Assembly: GCA_963920665.1 (NCBI GenBank)
Contig: OY987264.1
Coordinates: 19,386,906-19,450,905 of the forward strand
Length of the DNA stretch: 64,000 nt
From: Straminergon stramineum
Lineage: Eukaryota; Streptophyta; Bryopsida; Hypnales; Calliergonaceae
Direction: 5' to 3'
Part shown: positions 12,242 to 25,200 of the stretch, in pieces
Layout: each line of letters starts with the position of its first letter
Numbering within the stretch: the first letter of the stretch is position 1
Made by a program: the position numbers and the translations under genes
The notes under the pieces: model-generated
The model's database searches: none
Told to the model about the DNA's origin: nothing
The model's input: the letters and a program-made list of their open reading frames with translations, nothing else

Positions 12242-12900
12242 GGCTAGCTCCAACCGGAACTAGGAGGGACCCCGATGAGGAGTGGATTGCGCTAAGTTAG
12301 CGGAGCAAAAGCTTTTGGGAATGCAGGAGGGAAATGAATCTGAGAGTGTCAGTGTGTGAGTGTGAAAGTGAATTTCTGAGGAATTGTGAAGGCAATGTGG
12401 GATGCGAGAAGAAGTAATGAGCGTGATGAAGTTTGTTCTGGGGCCAGAAGAGATGGTTGGCTGGGGAGCTCAGTTCAGTCAGAGAGCTGGCGATGGGGGC
12501 GATGCAAACGAGGCGAGGGGAGAGAAAGGCTGAGACTAAGTTAAGGTACTTCGGTTTCTCCTTCGGAGAGGAAAAAAACACGGGAACACAATGACTGGAA
12601 AAGACGTGGTTGGTGAGCTCGCGCCGTGGTGAGGGGGAGCGCTGTGGGAACGGGGTCTTTCTGACGTAGCGGGTCGGGGGACTTGGATGAATGAAAAAAC
12701 ATTCATCCATATTGAAATGACGACCGACGGGCGGACGGAGCACCGACTGCACTGATTTGGAAAATATGTGGAATGAATGAATAACCATCCATCTATATAG
12801 TGTGCTTTCCATCTATATATGACATTGTACTTTTGGGGTACATTTCCCCTACAAAATGTACCCCATAGGTTCATGAGGGTGGAATTGAGAAGGCAGTGGT
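12242..12900 (-). promoter_or_regulatory. KAS III 5' leader and promoter region
   Basis: CT-rich on the coding strand just upstream of the ATG, typical of a plant leader. A TATA-like CTATATAGAT (reverse complement at 12791-12800) sits about 550 bp before the start codon. Further upstream a 12-bp perfect inverted repeat (12834-12845 / 12854-12865, TGGGGTACATTT) forms a hairpin with an 8-base loop. No transcript start can be proven from sequence. Confidence 0.35.
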
Positions 12901-15183
12901 AATAGGTGGGTTCACCTTAGTTACTAGACATAACAGAAGTCAACAACCTAAAAACAAAGTGAAAGAAGTAGTTGAAATTTAGTTTTACAAGGGGGCATGA
13001 ATTTTTATCTTGAACCCAAGGCCCCCCCCCAAAATAACCAATTTTTAGATGTTTGTCATAGATAGGAGGGTTCCTAGTATCAATATTGTTATTTTAACAC
13101 AAAGGCTTCATTGTTCACTATATGATTATGGCAATGACTTCCATTTATTTGAAGACATAAAATCTTGAAATTTTTGAATTTTCGAATTTAAAAATAAAGA
13201 AATAATAATTTTTTATGAAATTATAATTTTTCAATTTGTGATCAATTAATAGATTAAATTTATTTTAGTTTTTTAATATTTTACATTCATAAATCTGATT
13301 TTTATGAAATAATAAATATTTTTAATTTGTAAATAAGATCAAAATTTTAATTTGAAAATGATATAGTGTTTTCTATTGATTACTTTATATATGACTAAGC
13401 TACTAGTAATACTATATATCATTGGAAATGTGATAACACCACAAAAATAGTATGTCTTACATAGATAGGAGGATTAGTGTTGTTGGTACATTAGGATTCC
13501 ATTGCTTTATTTAATAAATTTAGAAATTATAAGTGAAAAAATTTTAATTGTTGAAGATACAATACCTTAAAATGTTTAAATCTCAAAATCTACAAATGTG
13601 TGAATTTGGAATTTTAAAAGTTTGTACATTTATAAATTTTTAATTGATAAATCAATGAATTTGGAAAATTGCAAGTTGCACAATGAAATTTCTATTATCT
13701 AATTTGGAAATTAATTAATCATATTCTCATAGATTTAGAAATATATAATAAATTTATATTTTATTAATTATTAAGTTAATTGAAATGGTATAGTTTTCCT
13801 TACTACTAAATTTTTATTGTTTATTGAAATACCACAAATACAAATTTCAATTACCAAAAAATAAAATAAAAATTCAAAATAATATAATATAAATATATGT
13901 ATCAAAAATATATATATTTTTCAATATATAGGTTTTAAAAAAAAAGACAAAATTTTGAAGTCAAATTTCAACTAATAAAATTCCAAAATTCATGAAACTT
14001 TTAACATGTGATTCTAGTCAAGATGTACACTCTTCTTATAAAAAGAAATGAGACATTTTAACTTTTCAAATTTTTTAAATTTTTATATAGAAATTTCATT
14101 CAAATAAAAATAGGTCAAAATTTAGTCTGTCCTAAGTAAAATTACACCTAAGGGTACAATCCCTTTTGTACAACAATATGTCCAAATTTCACTCCATAAT
14201 TATATTTTTTCAATTTATGAGAGTGATTTATATGGTGGCCCACTACTTTCAAGAGTCACTATATAATAGACTTGGAAGTCTTTTATTTCACTCCATTTTC
14301 AATATTTTGGGAAAAAAATAAAATCATCGGATGTTGATTGTTTATTACAACACTACAACCATGGGAATTGGCATTTTTCAATTCCATGACTAATTCCTAA
14401 CAATTTAGTATTTTTGAATCATTCTCTACTTCTTTCTACTTACTATTTTTTTCAAGTACAGGTATGAATTTTTTTTAAATTATATATGTAAATTCAACTT
14501 ATTTCTTGTTCTTCGTAGGGAGGTGACCTAATCCAACAACCACTCTTTATAGATTACTACATCAATAGCATTGTGCGAGGGTCAAATTTTGGTTGCCAAG
14601 GTCTTCTAGGCTAGATACAAGGCCCCAAAATTTTCAATCTTCAATAGGTGTTAATAGTAGCACAAAGAGTAGCTACCGGAACCCTAGTATTTTATAGGAA
14701 AATGGATAGACTCAACTAGTTTCCTAATGATTAAGACATATTCCTGTACATGTAATTAATAGAAAATACAAAGAACTTTTGGTTGACAAAATCTTAGTTT
14801 ATAATTGGGATTATTTACATGATTAAAGAAGGAACTTCTATATCTAGAATGAATAATTTTCTTTTGGCTATATTATAAATCACTCTAATAAATAAAAATT
14901 CATATTAATTTTTTTCAATAACTAATTAAAACATTGCATATTGAACATTATTCCATTGAAGTTGAATAGTTTTGTTTTAAGGAAGAATAGATAATTTCTT
15001 AACTTTGATATATTTTCTAGAGTCAATTTCACCTATAAATTTGTACTTAAACAAAATCTATTCTTAGATGTTATTGTCAATATAAAAAAATAGTTCTATA
15101 AATTCAATAGTGAGCTATTAGATTGTCTTTGATGTCACTAAATTATTGAAGTTTGCATCATTCACATCAATGTAGGTAATTCT
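12901..15183. other. AT-rich intergenic DNA with one dispersed repeat fragment
   Basis: Extremely AT-rich with no gene. About 14281-14450 matches 25861-26030 in the same orientation (shared blocks such as GGCATTTTTCAATTCCAT and GAATCATTCTCTACTT). Both are reverse-orientation, diverged members of the family seen at 63320, whose GGAATTAAAATGCACTAATC block they mirror. Confidence 0.5.
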
Positions 15184-15996
15184 CCCCTAAGTGCCTAAGC
15201 CTTTCCAAGTGTGTTTTGACTATGAAAAAAGAGCATTAGCTTGTAGTTATCCTCAATGAAGCAAATTGTGTTTTTTTCTAAATCTAACTGTGTAGATGTT
15301 AATAAATTTTGTTTATTATTATGCACACCAATTTTGAGTGTAAAATTTCCTAGAAATTGTGATATTGTACCAAGGGAAATATACATTTTCTATTTTAAGT
15401 ATGTTGTCTTTGTCCACAATGTTTAAAAAATTTGCATATAAATGTTTTTTGGGGATTGGAGGTAACATGAACAACTTCAAAAAGTGTTAGCACACTAAAA
15501 TGCACTTCCAAAAAACAGAATTTCACATGAAAAAACATTAAACTCATTACACAATCCACCTTGCAATTGTTGAAATGCAATTTTTGTTTTTAAGTAGAAA
15601 TTGCAAAGAGCTTCAAATAAACACTTGCATGTTGAAATTTTCAATGGTGAAAATCATGAAAAGACTTTAAACTTTTGATTGGGACCATTCTCAAAGCAAA
15701 TGGATAAGTACAATTTCTTAGATTTCAAATCAAATGAAATTGCCAAGCTTTGCATAAAGCCAGGAAATGAAGTAAACTTAGCAAGCTTTACACTCCACTT
15801 TTAGTACACATATGCCTTTGAAGACCTCTCAATAATTGAATATGTACTTTTCTCAATGAAAAATGAAAGTTTTCCATAGTTAATCCTCAAAACTACTTGA
15901 ATTTTTTAAAAATAGGTCATAGGAATTTAATTGCCCGCACAGAAATGGGCTTGTAATTTGAGATTGATCATATATGGTCACTTAGGCAGTTAGGGG
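15184..15996. mobile_element. CCCCTAA-ended inverted-repeat element D
   Basis: The left end CCCCTAAGTGCCTAAG (15184-15199) pairs with the right end whose reverse complement is CCCCTAACTGCCTAAG (15981-15996), one mismatch in 16. The right flank is TTAA. The left flank is TTCT, a decayed or imperfect version. The 813-bp interior has no credible coding frame. Confidence 0.45.
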
Positions 15997-16354
15997 TTAA
16001 GAACCATTGTTCAAATTTTCTCAAATTATTCTAATTGTAAGAAAACTATATCATTGAATGAATTTGCTGTACATATGTAAGACATGCATTTGATACAATT
16101 AAAGTATATACAATTATCGAAACAATTGCAAGACTTTATAAGCAATAAAAGTTTTATTAGAAACAAAACATTTTAAATTGAAAACTCTTATATCTCACTT
16201 GCTATTGGTCTTTTGCAATAGGAGTCAATGTGATAATGAAAATAGCACATATCTACAAGAAGCTTACATTCACTAAGAGTGTTCAAAAATACCATTTAAT
16301 GTGCTATTGAAATGAATTTAAAGGTGCAGTGACCTATTTAATTTGAACTAGAGT

Positions 16355-16759
16355 TCAAGGACAGGCTTCTACTAGTGCACTACATATCAAACTAATTTTA
16401 AGGTAACTTTTAAGATTGGAAAATTCTTGTTCACAACTTTTATGTTGTGTTAAAGTACCGGTACACACTTTTGTGTGTTCTTCAATTGATTGTTCGAAAG
16501 TAGAAGTTTGATTACACATTCTACATACAAATATGTGAACAATGTGACTTGAAACTTGTGTTCTTGCCAATTTTTTCTTCTTCATTTTTCTTCTTGCCTT
16601 CTTTTCTTTTCTTTGGATATAGGAATTGAATTTGTATGAAAGCATTCTATCATAAGCTTCTCTTTCATTGCATGATGATGGTGAGTCGTTGTTAATGACA
16701 ATTGGATCTTCATTAGAATCTTCAAGCGGAAAGGACAATGAAGTACTTGCAGTATTCAT
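16355..16759 (-). CDS. unrecognised 134-residue protein, basic region plus C2HC finger-like motif
   Basis: Single open frame starting at an ATG. Order of parts: an acidic Ser-rich N-terminus (about residues 10-30), a strongly basic stretch (RKEKKARRKMKKKKLAR, about 50-66) that could be a nuclear localisation signal, then CRMC followed 12 residues later by HTKVC, a C-X2-C-X12-H-X4-C pattern that could bind zinc. I do not recognise the family. It may be a remnant of a transposon-encoded DNA-binding protein or a lineage-specific gene. No introns, promoter or paralogue can be shown. Confidence 0.3.
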   Translation of the reverse strand: MNTASTSLSFPLEDSNEDPIVINNDSPSSCNEREAYDRMLSYKFNSYIQRKEKKARRKMKKKKLARTQVSSHIVHIFVCRMCNQTSTFEQSIEEHTKVCTGTLTQHKSCEQEFSNLKSYLKISLICSALVEACP

Positions 16760-17467
16760 TTTTTCTATTGTTAATTATTCTTTTATGTACATATTTTGCA
16801 ATTCTTCCTTTAAATGGATAATATATGAAAAAGTTGAAATTAATAAATGGATAGTAAATTTAAAAAAAACACTCAATAAGTAAAATGCTATGAAGATGAT
16901 AATTATACACATACTATCAATACTTAACACAATAATCAATTTTTTATGACTTGCAACTTATATATGAAATTCATAAAGTATTGATACAATATAAATGAAA
17001 AGTGAAAGTAAAAGCATAAAAATTATAATAAAAAATCAAAATATAAAAGTTAAAATGTAAAAATTAAATGTAAAATGTTGTACTCCCTTGTACATTGAAT
17101 CTTTTACATTTTATTGACATCTTGTACATTTATTAACATATATTTTATCCATATATTTTATTTTTTATTAATACATTTTACTTTACCTTTATTAATAAAT
17201 ATCTTTTACTTTTAAAAATATCTTTTATGTATATTTATTACTAAAAATCTTTTACTTTTTTAATTATCTTTAGAATACATGTATAAATTAATGTTTCCTT
17301 CAAGCACTCTTGTGCACTCATTAATTCTTCTTACCACAACAACTTATGATTTTATTGTAATATTTTATAATTATTTGTCACATTAGGAAAAATCAATCAA
17401 AAGAGCTTAATCAATTTTTATATATTGAAAATTTCTATTGAACATCAAGTGTTTTTACAGATTTATC

Positions 17468-17701
17468 ATGGCATCACTTGGTGCAAAAATTGCAAGCTTG
17501 TGCCTTAATGGGACATTCATGGAATTGGAGAAGGCCAAACATAATGCACTTGAAGGAAGGAAAATCAATGTTGAGAGGAAACGAGAAGAGAAATTAGCTC
17601 TTGAGAAGGATGATGTGAACCTCAAAATGGCACCCCAATTTGATGAGATGAAAATTTTCAAATTCTTCATTTGTGGATGGCCTGGATGCCCAATTCACTA
17701 A
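17468..17701 (+). CDS. unrecognised 77-residue frame, charged helix-like
   Basis: Starts at ATGGCATCACTTGG. It encodes a short hydrophobic N-terminus, then a Lys/Glu-rich stretch likely to be helical (GRKINVERKREEKLALEKDD), then a Cys/Pro-containing end (CGWPGCPIH). A richer base composition than its flanks is the only support. Unrecognised and possibly a chance frame or a fragment. Confidence 0.2.
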   Translation: MASLGAKIASLCLNGTFMELEKAKHNALEGRKINVERKREEKLALEKDDVNLKMAPQFDEMKIFKFFICGWPGCPIH

Positions 17702-18362
17702 ACATTTATTGTATATAGCATTCAGTCTTAGCTAGAGAAATACAACTTATTGTTTCAAGTGTTTTCTAGCACATATCACCAACAAAATCTAGCTCTAGGG
17801 ACACATAGCAAGTGCCAATTCTATATTTATTTAAGACTATTTATAGTCTATCAATGTAAAAAAAACTTTTATCAATGACATGCGTGAATTACTTCAGCAA
17901 TTTATTTAAACATTCCATTAATTTGATCAATGACTTGATTGGTAAGTTCATTCAGAACTGCACCAAGTTAATTGCTCAAAGTTCCATTAATTTCGTCACT
18001 GCGTTTCCAAAGAGTTCCCCCAAACCATGATTTCAATCACAGTATCTAAGAAAGTAGAAAATGAATGTAGCTCATGATATTCAGAATTGATCGAAAATAC
18101 TCTGAACTACCATATTTGTGCATCTCGCAAATTCAAATAATTCCCAAATTAGTGTAAGAGAGTGTCAACTTATTTGAGCTAAGTTTCTACAGTATGAGAG
18201 GGTCATGAGTTTGATGTTGAAAGGGTTTTCCCTACGGTTACTTATAATGTAGTGACAGATTTATTTTACAGATTTGAGTTCGAGAATTAGAATGATGAGT
18301 CACTGGCAAAGCATCGTTCTACGACTATGAAATAGCATTGGATCATTCAACGAGAGAAAAAC
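17702..18362. other. intergenic; likely 3' flank of the GNAT gene
   Basis: No gene or clear repeat. Composition becomes less AT-rich toward 18300, consistent with the 3' untranslated region of the minus-strand gene that follows. Confidence 0.4.
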
Positions 18363-21300
18363 TCATACAACCCAAAAACTCAGCAACATTCGCCGCGGCC
18401 GTTTGAGGAGACTTTCAACCTCCACAGCTTCCTCTTCCTCCACTGCATATCCAAGGCTATTATACAACGCCAAGGCATTGACGTTGTCCGCCTCAACGTG
18501 CACAAATACTATTTGAAGCTCCATCTGCTTGGCTACCTGCAGTTGCATCACAGTTCTCTTACATCACAATAAAAAGTGGATCAAATCTCACTGGACCCTT
18601 CAATTCTCCAGTGGGCAAGCATCGAGAAACGAAGCTAGATTATAAGCCATATCCCTCCTTTCTTCTGGTTCCTGTTCCAACACTCAAAATCTTGAGATCT
18701 GCTTCTTCACCATTGGATCTCCCCAGATTGTAGCGTCCTCATTCAGAATATGCTAGGTAACTCAAATCTGAATCCTGGTTGTGGAAAATGTATATTCTTT
18801 GCTGCTTGTACAAATCTACGTGTAATATTTTCAAAGACCAGGATCCAGATTTGAGTTACCCAGTGCATAAAATTTTAAAGACAGAAACTAATTCTTGCCA
18901 GTTTATTCTCTTTTCTGTTGACCATCGCCACATAGAAGAGTCATTCACGTACCTTGAGAGCTGCCACCATTAGAGCCTTCGCAACACCGATCCTCCGAGC
19001 CTCTTTGACGACACAGACGTTGAAAATGTAAGCCTGGTTCAGGGTGTTCTCTTGCTCCACAGGAAAATAGTCTTTCACTTCTTTCGTACCCTTGTGGACC
19101 TGTACCGAAAAATGATGCGCTGTTAAATTGACTATCAGCTCATGATCAGTCAATGATATGTACACTCAGACATCTTAAAATATGATCTTCCTTGAAACGA
19201 CATTATGGGCACATGTCCTGCACAATTGTTACGCTATCATTGAACGTAGCTTGCCACATATTCAAACTATGTCGTAGTCATTTCTTTAGGACCCAGGCAG
19301 TCAGACTGAAGAAGCCAGGGTTTAGCCCTGATTTCATTAGACACAGAACATGCCTGGCGAATGGAACTTCTGTCCAATGTCCTGAAGGGCTCACAAAATC
19401 GGTATTTTTCTATCTCCGAGGCATCCCAACAGAAGAGATGAGCAAACAAGATCTTCATCAAATTACGAATAAAGAACCCAAATCGACTAAATTTAGAATC
19501 CTCGAAAGCTTATTGAAGTATTGTCACTCCTAACATCAGTCAGCTCAACCTACAATACATGGTGGGAGTTGTCGTACGGGAGGCAATGCACTATCAGAAA
19601 ACCCCACCGAGGTATTCTAGAAAACCTAGCCACGTTAAACCTTGCCAATTTCAATGCTATCTGGAAGGCAGTTTCTAACATGAGCCCTGCTAAGTGTAAC
19701 TTGGCTAGATTTTCTAGAATACTTATGGAGGGTGTTTTTTCTATTAGTGATGATATCAAGCCCAATGCAAACAAAGTTCTTATCAGTGCTCATTGTGTTA
19801 CGGTTTAGATGCCAAATTAGGGTTATAGTTTGAAGGCCATTGAGGAGATGGGGTGTTCGCCAGCTTTGACACCCACCTGCTTCTTCAATTGCTGGGCCTT
19901 ATGGGCTAGAGCATAGAGCTGGAAGGTGACAAGGTTAACATCTGCAGTGGCCTTGATTCCTGTTCCATCCTTCCAGGCATCCCATCCCGGTCTCTCAGAC
20001 GGCAACATTCAACACTAAGTTACCTCACTCCTCATTTCAACCTCCATTTACGAGCATGATTTAATATATGTGAAAGCTAACATATCACCTTCGTACAGCA
20101 TATTCCGAACATTCGGGATTACGGTAGACTATGGTGACAGAAAGATTTGCAAGGCAAGAATAAGAGTGCCTTACTTGGATGTCAAGAGTGCCGATTGCCA
20201 CTATCGGCTCTGTGTCATTCGTGTCGACGGAAGCAACAGAGGGAGGTGCCAATTGAGATGGCTTAGCTGCACACCCTCCCGGGAAGCTCAATGATCCAAA
20301 CGTTGATTGCCGGCAAACTGCTAACAAACACTTAACACGCATACCCAGCACTTCAAATTTGCTCTCCTGCAACCATAATCACATCCATGTACACACAAAG
20401 CCCTGATTACATAAGAAAGTAACATATTAAAATCAAAATAAAATAAAATCCAAAATCTACCAGGTGTCATAAGTAGTTCTATGAAGTCACCAAATCTTAC
20501 TATTCATCTGACAACATATGATAAAACAAGATATGATATAGATTCTCAATCAATATGGCTGTCGTGAGAATAGTTTGCAACAGCATGCTACTTCTGATTC
20601 CTCACAACTGTTGGAGCTAATGTTAGGAGCTATTGATGTCAAGCGCTTCCTTCTCCAAAATTCTTGAACTCAAGATGTACGAGGGTATGTTTCCAAGAAG
20701 GAGGATTAAAGCATCTAGAATTACCTTGATTCTTCCTTGAAATAGCCCGTTGTGTGAGGAGCTCTATTCAGGAATGCTATACGGTAGTCCACATACAAAT
20801 TCTATTAAACTCGGATTATATAAAGAAGAACGACATTGACATATAAAATTAAAAGAAACAAAAGAAATCAATCAAGTGTACTATTGAGTTGCACATCCAC
20901 ATACCCTATCGAATTCTGATTTCACTCTTGTTCTGAGCAGATCATTGACAAGGAAGTCATTGGCCACACGAGCCTTGACAGCTTCCATGCCACCCAACGT
21001 GACGTCTGCTTGCGGATACGAGTAAAAGATTTGAGCCCTGAGGGTAGCAGCTGCCAGAAATTCTTCCCTGGTGGAGGCCGCAATCACAAACACCTTCCCA
21101 CTGGCGGTTAAATTCTCCTCTAACAATGTCTTGGCTGGAGACAGGAGAGGCCGTCTGCTGGTCACTGAGGAAGAAGGCTTTGATGGGGTGGTTTCATCAG
21201 CAGCGAGTTCTTGCCCAGAACACATACATAGCCCTGCTCTCCACTTGGTTGTCCTGGAAAAATCACAAGGCAATCACCAAAATCATCACCACAATTCTGT

Positions 21301-22258
21301 CCAATTCTGTAGAGGTGGCAAACAAAGCATTTATATAAAGAGCATGGTAATGTCTCGTAAACTTGTACTTCTTTTGTGTTATGATATCCTAGTTTTTGGT
21401 TGATCGTGGTTGAACAGGATCCAACCATTGAGGCTATGTCTGGTAACTTGACAGCCTCTTTACGAATAACTTCCTCGTCACTCTGGAGGTTTGGCATGTT
21501 GTTTCTCATAATGAGACTCTTCTTTCACATAATCTAGTCCATGATGCCAGTGCAGAATTTTGAATCTGCCATAGAAGAGGTCTCAATGTTTGAGAAAAGA
21601 ATATTAGTCCCCATAATGTTGGCCTTTCTTAGTGCTAGCCTTTCATAATTGCACTTATAAATCACTAAAGAATCTGATTTTTATAGATATACCCAATGAA
21701 ATTCTAGGTAGTCAAAAGATCATAACATCCAGGTTTTAGAGTTCAAGATTCATCACTACATTGATGGCTCAAAACGCATCATGCTTTTCTGGATTGTGCA
21801 GATTAGGTCCCAAACATAAGTTTTGGAAATATCAAATTCAAGACGAAAATGCCATTCGCATTGACATTGTGAGAATAGCAGCCGCAGTTATAAAAATTGA
21901 TTTTCATGTTAGTACCTACCTTCACATCCAAATTGCAAATTCATTTTGATAACCACATCCTTGAATACCATTACTTAGTCCATAGCCAGCCCCCTTGCAT
22001 ACCAGAATCCTCCTATGCCCGACATAAAATTTGACAAACCAAGCATCCACAATCGCAAGAAAAAAAAAAAGATAAGGGCTTCAGATTAGCGTACCATTCT
22101 GAAACTGGCGCCTCCCATTGCTTATTATCCAATTTCAAATCCCCATAGCTCCCCTTGCTCTTAAGCTTCACCCCCACTACTCTGCCCTGCCTGACACAGT
22201 GGTGAGGAGCTCCATACAAACTGGGTATGATGCCATGTGAAAGCGCCGAATACCCCAT
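18363..22258 (-). CDS. GNAT-family N-acetyltransferase, probably organellar
   Basis: Six exons: 22258-22095, 21253-20905, 20366-20175, 19993-19877, 19099-18953, 18536-18363. All phases fit and give 380 residues. The GNAT core lies in the C-terminal part: a central strand NQAYIFNVCVV, then the acetyl-CoA loop EARRIGVAKAL (Q/RxxGxG/A type, about 307-317), then the VHVEADNVNALALYNSLGY helix/strand region (about 335-353) and an RPRR end, as in plant plastid GNATs. Residues 1 to about 110 lack a fold signature and look like a targeting peptide plus linker. Substrate unknown: it could acetylate protein N-termini, lysines or a small molecule. Exon 4 has a weak acceptor (CCGTCTGAG) and a less familiar sequence, so that boundary is the least certain. 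Intron 4 holds a CACTA-type miniature element. Confidence 0.85.
19589..19749. mobile_element. CACTA-type miniature element in a GNAT intron
   Basis: 161 bp with imperfect long inverted repeats: CACTATCAGAAAACCCCACC at the left, and CACTAATAGAAAAAACACCC on the other strand at the right. The shared block TATTCTAGAAAA.CTAGCCA lies further in on both sides. It is flanked by the 3-bp direct repeat ATG (19586-19588 and 19750-19752). CACTA ends and a 3-bp duplication are diagnostic of En/Spm-type elements. It is non-coding and therefore non-autonomous. Confidence 0.7.
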
Positions 22259-25200
22259 CGAACCTCCACCGCAAAAGAATTTTCAAAAGGTCTTCCAATG
22301 AAGAGCAGTCTTCGACATGATTACAAGCCCTATTCTAGCTTCTGTACACGTCCATTACTGAAATTCTTGGCAAGAGACTTCCATTGCTGGAATTGTAATC
22401 CTCTTCAATTGAGACTAGTGTTGCGGCAGCATTCGGAAGCTTGAATGTGCGCTCAGCATGTGATTCTCGACACAGTTCTTCCCAATTTTGTCAAATTCTT
22501 CCAATGTGTGAAAAATACACAATGGGTAAAAGCCTAGAGACGAAATCTTATAGGACTAGAGATTTTCTAATGAAAATGTCAAGTTGCGCTCGGGGAGTAC
22601 ATGCGAAATGGTGTGCACAGACAGGAATCCGGAAGCCTTGTGAGAAAATCAATCGAAAGCGCTGCAGAATGGGAAGGAGCTGAAGACCGGGTTTCGGCTG
22701 ATATAACTTACGAGGAGGTTGCTTTTTCTTTTCATTTCGGAAAGATTGATGTGAGGACATCTTTATCTTTATCTTCTTTGTAACCCTGTAACGTCGGAGC
22801 CTATGACCATGTGGTCAAACATCAAAGCCCTGTAACCAGGATGCTTCATTTTGCCGTTGGAGATGAATGGAATTTTTAGTTTTCATTTTTCAGGAATTAA
22901 ACCAGATGTCATGTACATGAAAAAAAAATTCAGAATTTGTGTTTTGTGAAAATTTAAAATTATTATGATTTTTTGAAGAAAAATTGAAGAAAATTCATAT
23001 CAAATAAAAATAAAAAATAAAAAAATAAAAAATTTCTCCATTGCTCTACATTATGGTCTAGAAAACCATGGTCTAAATCAAATTTCTGTATTATTCTATA
23101 ATTAGACACTTAGTAGGATGTCATAATACGCCCAAAGTTCAAATGGCTACAAAATACACAATTTTAGGATTTAAAAAAACTTCCAATTGCAGTAGGAAGT
23201 TCATTTTATTTCATCTCATGGGCTCAAATTCAAAAAAATACCATTTTATTAAAGGCTCAAATTCATATCAAGAGCAAAGGAAGTAGGCAATGCAACTAGA
23301 AAGGCATCTTTTGTAATTTGTAGATTTAGCATCTTTATTTCTAGAAAATTTTGTAGTTCCTCAATGAGGGCTTGGCACCACCAAATGATGTATATATACT
23401 CAAAGAACTCTCCAAAAAATTTTGGATGAAAATCATCTATTTTTCAATTATTTTGAGGTCTTTTGACCTTTCTTTAGACACCATAGGGCTACATTAGCAT
23501 TTTGGAGTCACCCTGAAAAAATGAGATCTATTTCCAAGGTATTTAGTCAAAAATGATTTGATTTATGGATCAATAGGTGCATCTATAATAATCATGAAAG
23601 TCATCTAGTAGACCCTTTTTAGCCTCAACATCCTTCAAGGATTACATATATATGTTCACTTGTAATCAATATTGCCCAAATGATGACATTTACATTTAGA
23701 TCAAAATGCATCATTTTTCACAAATAGTCTATATATGGTTATTGTTATACCTAAAAATAATGCTTTGAAATTTCATACTTTATTCATTTGATAAGCAAAT
23801 GATGCATACAAAAGAACTTAGAAAACCTCTTTTAGTTGCCAATAAGATCCCATAAAAATAATTTATACTTAATAATAGCAACTGTGATCACTTTTAATTA
23901 GTGACAATTTTAGGAGTATATACTTTAAGAGCTCTAAAATTCATATATACTGGATGAAGAACATATTAATAGTTTATGATAGTGGTTTATGAACCTAATA
24001 ATAGTTGCTTTGTAAACAAGTATGGTTTGTTATTGAATTATTCTTGAGTTGCACAACAAAGAGAGGTAGCAATTTAATTTCTAACCACATTGCGGCTCAC
24101 AATGTTGGTCACATAACCATTTGTAGCATGCTTGGAGTAGGAATTGAGACATACGGATATTTATCATGCTAATTCAAACATTAATCATATCATTTAGATA
24201 ACAATATGTGAGTGATAATCATGCATTGCCTTTATTGAATTTGAATTATGTCTCCCTCTTGTGCCATTTTGGGATGGTAGAAATTTGTATGAGTTGTCAA
24301 TCTAGGAAGAGTATTTGACCAAGCAAAAGAATAATGATTACAATTGATAATGTGGTTACTTAGAACCAAACCTAATAAGCCATGTCTTTGAAATTTATGT
24401 TGTGGGTTGTTACAAGAGTGCATTGTAATGATTTTTGAATTGTTCAAATAATTTTTCATTCATCCCAAGTGATGCTTGCATCTTTAAAAGACAATCTTTT
24501 GCTAAGACAAACTTTATCAAAAACAAGATAAAGATAGAAAGAAGAATATGCAATTTAAAAAAAATAATCCAATCATTAAAGGATTAACTTTTAAGAAATA
24601 GTGAAGGTATGAAAAAAATAGGCTACTTTTAAGATTTTACTAAAGATGAGATTCCATTTGAAAACAATTGAAGATTGCTTTTGGGTGTTGAGAAATGAGC
24701 ATGCAAGGGAGCATCCTTCTTTCCAATGGGGAGACATAATTTTTCTATTTTGAGATCTCCATGCATCATAGGTATGTGCCTTTGATAGAATAAAATTTTC
24801 ACCAAATTAGACTTCTAGATTCCTAATTTGAAGTACTATTTAAGATAGAAAACCTTTTTCTTAAATCTAAAGATACACTTGACAATTAAATTGATGATAT
24901 TCATCTTTGACAATAAGAAAAACATAGCTCCATGATTTCAACACCTCAAATGTTATGATATATGGCAAGTTGTATGCACAAAATAGTATAAATGTTTCTT
25001 GCAAGGACCCTAAAAATAGATTTTAAAATACTAGAACATTAATTGACATGATGAATTTGAGTCTTTTAAAAAGACTTAACCATTTTACATTCAAGTTTCT
25101 AGTCAAAGTACACGGCTATTGAGCTAATCAAAACACCACCTCACCCATGGACGAAAAATCCTGCAAAAAATACTCTAAATAGAATATGCAAGTGTAATAC

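Noticed and set aside
12297..12812. 171-codon minus-strand frame upstream of KAS III
   Set aside because: It begins upstream of the TATA-like box, is Ser/Pro/His-rich with a CT-rich bias, and lies in the promoter/leader; no family is recognised.
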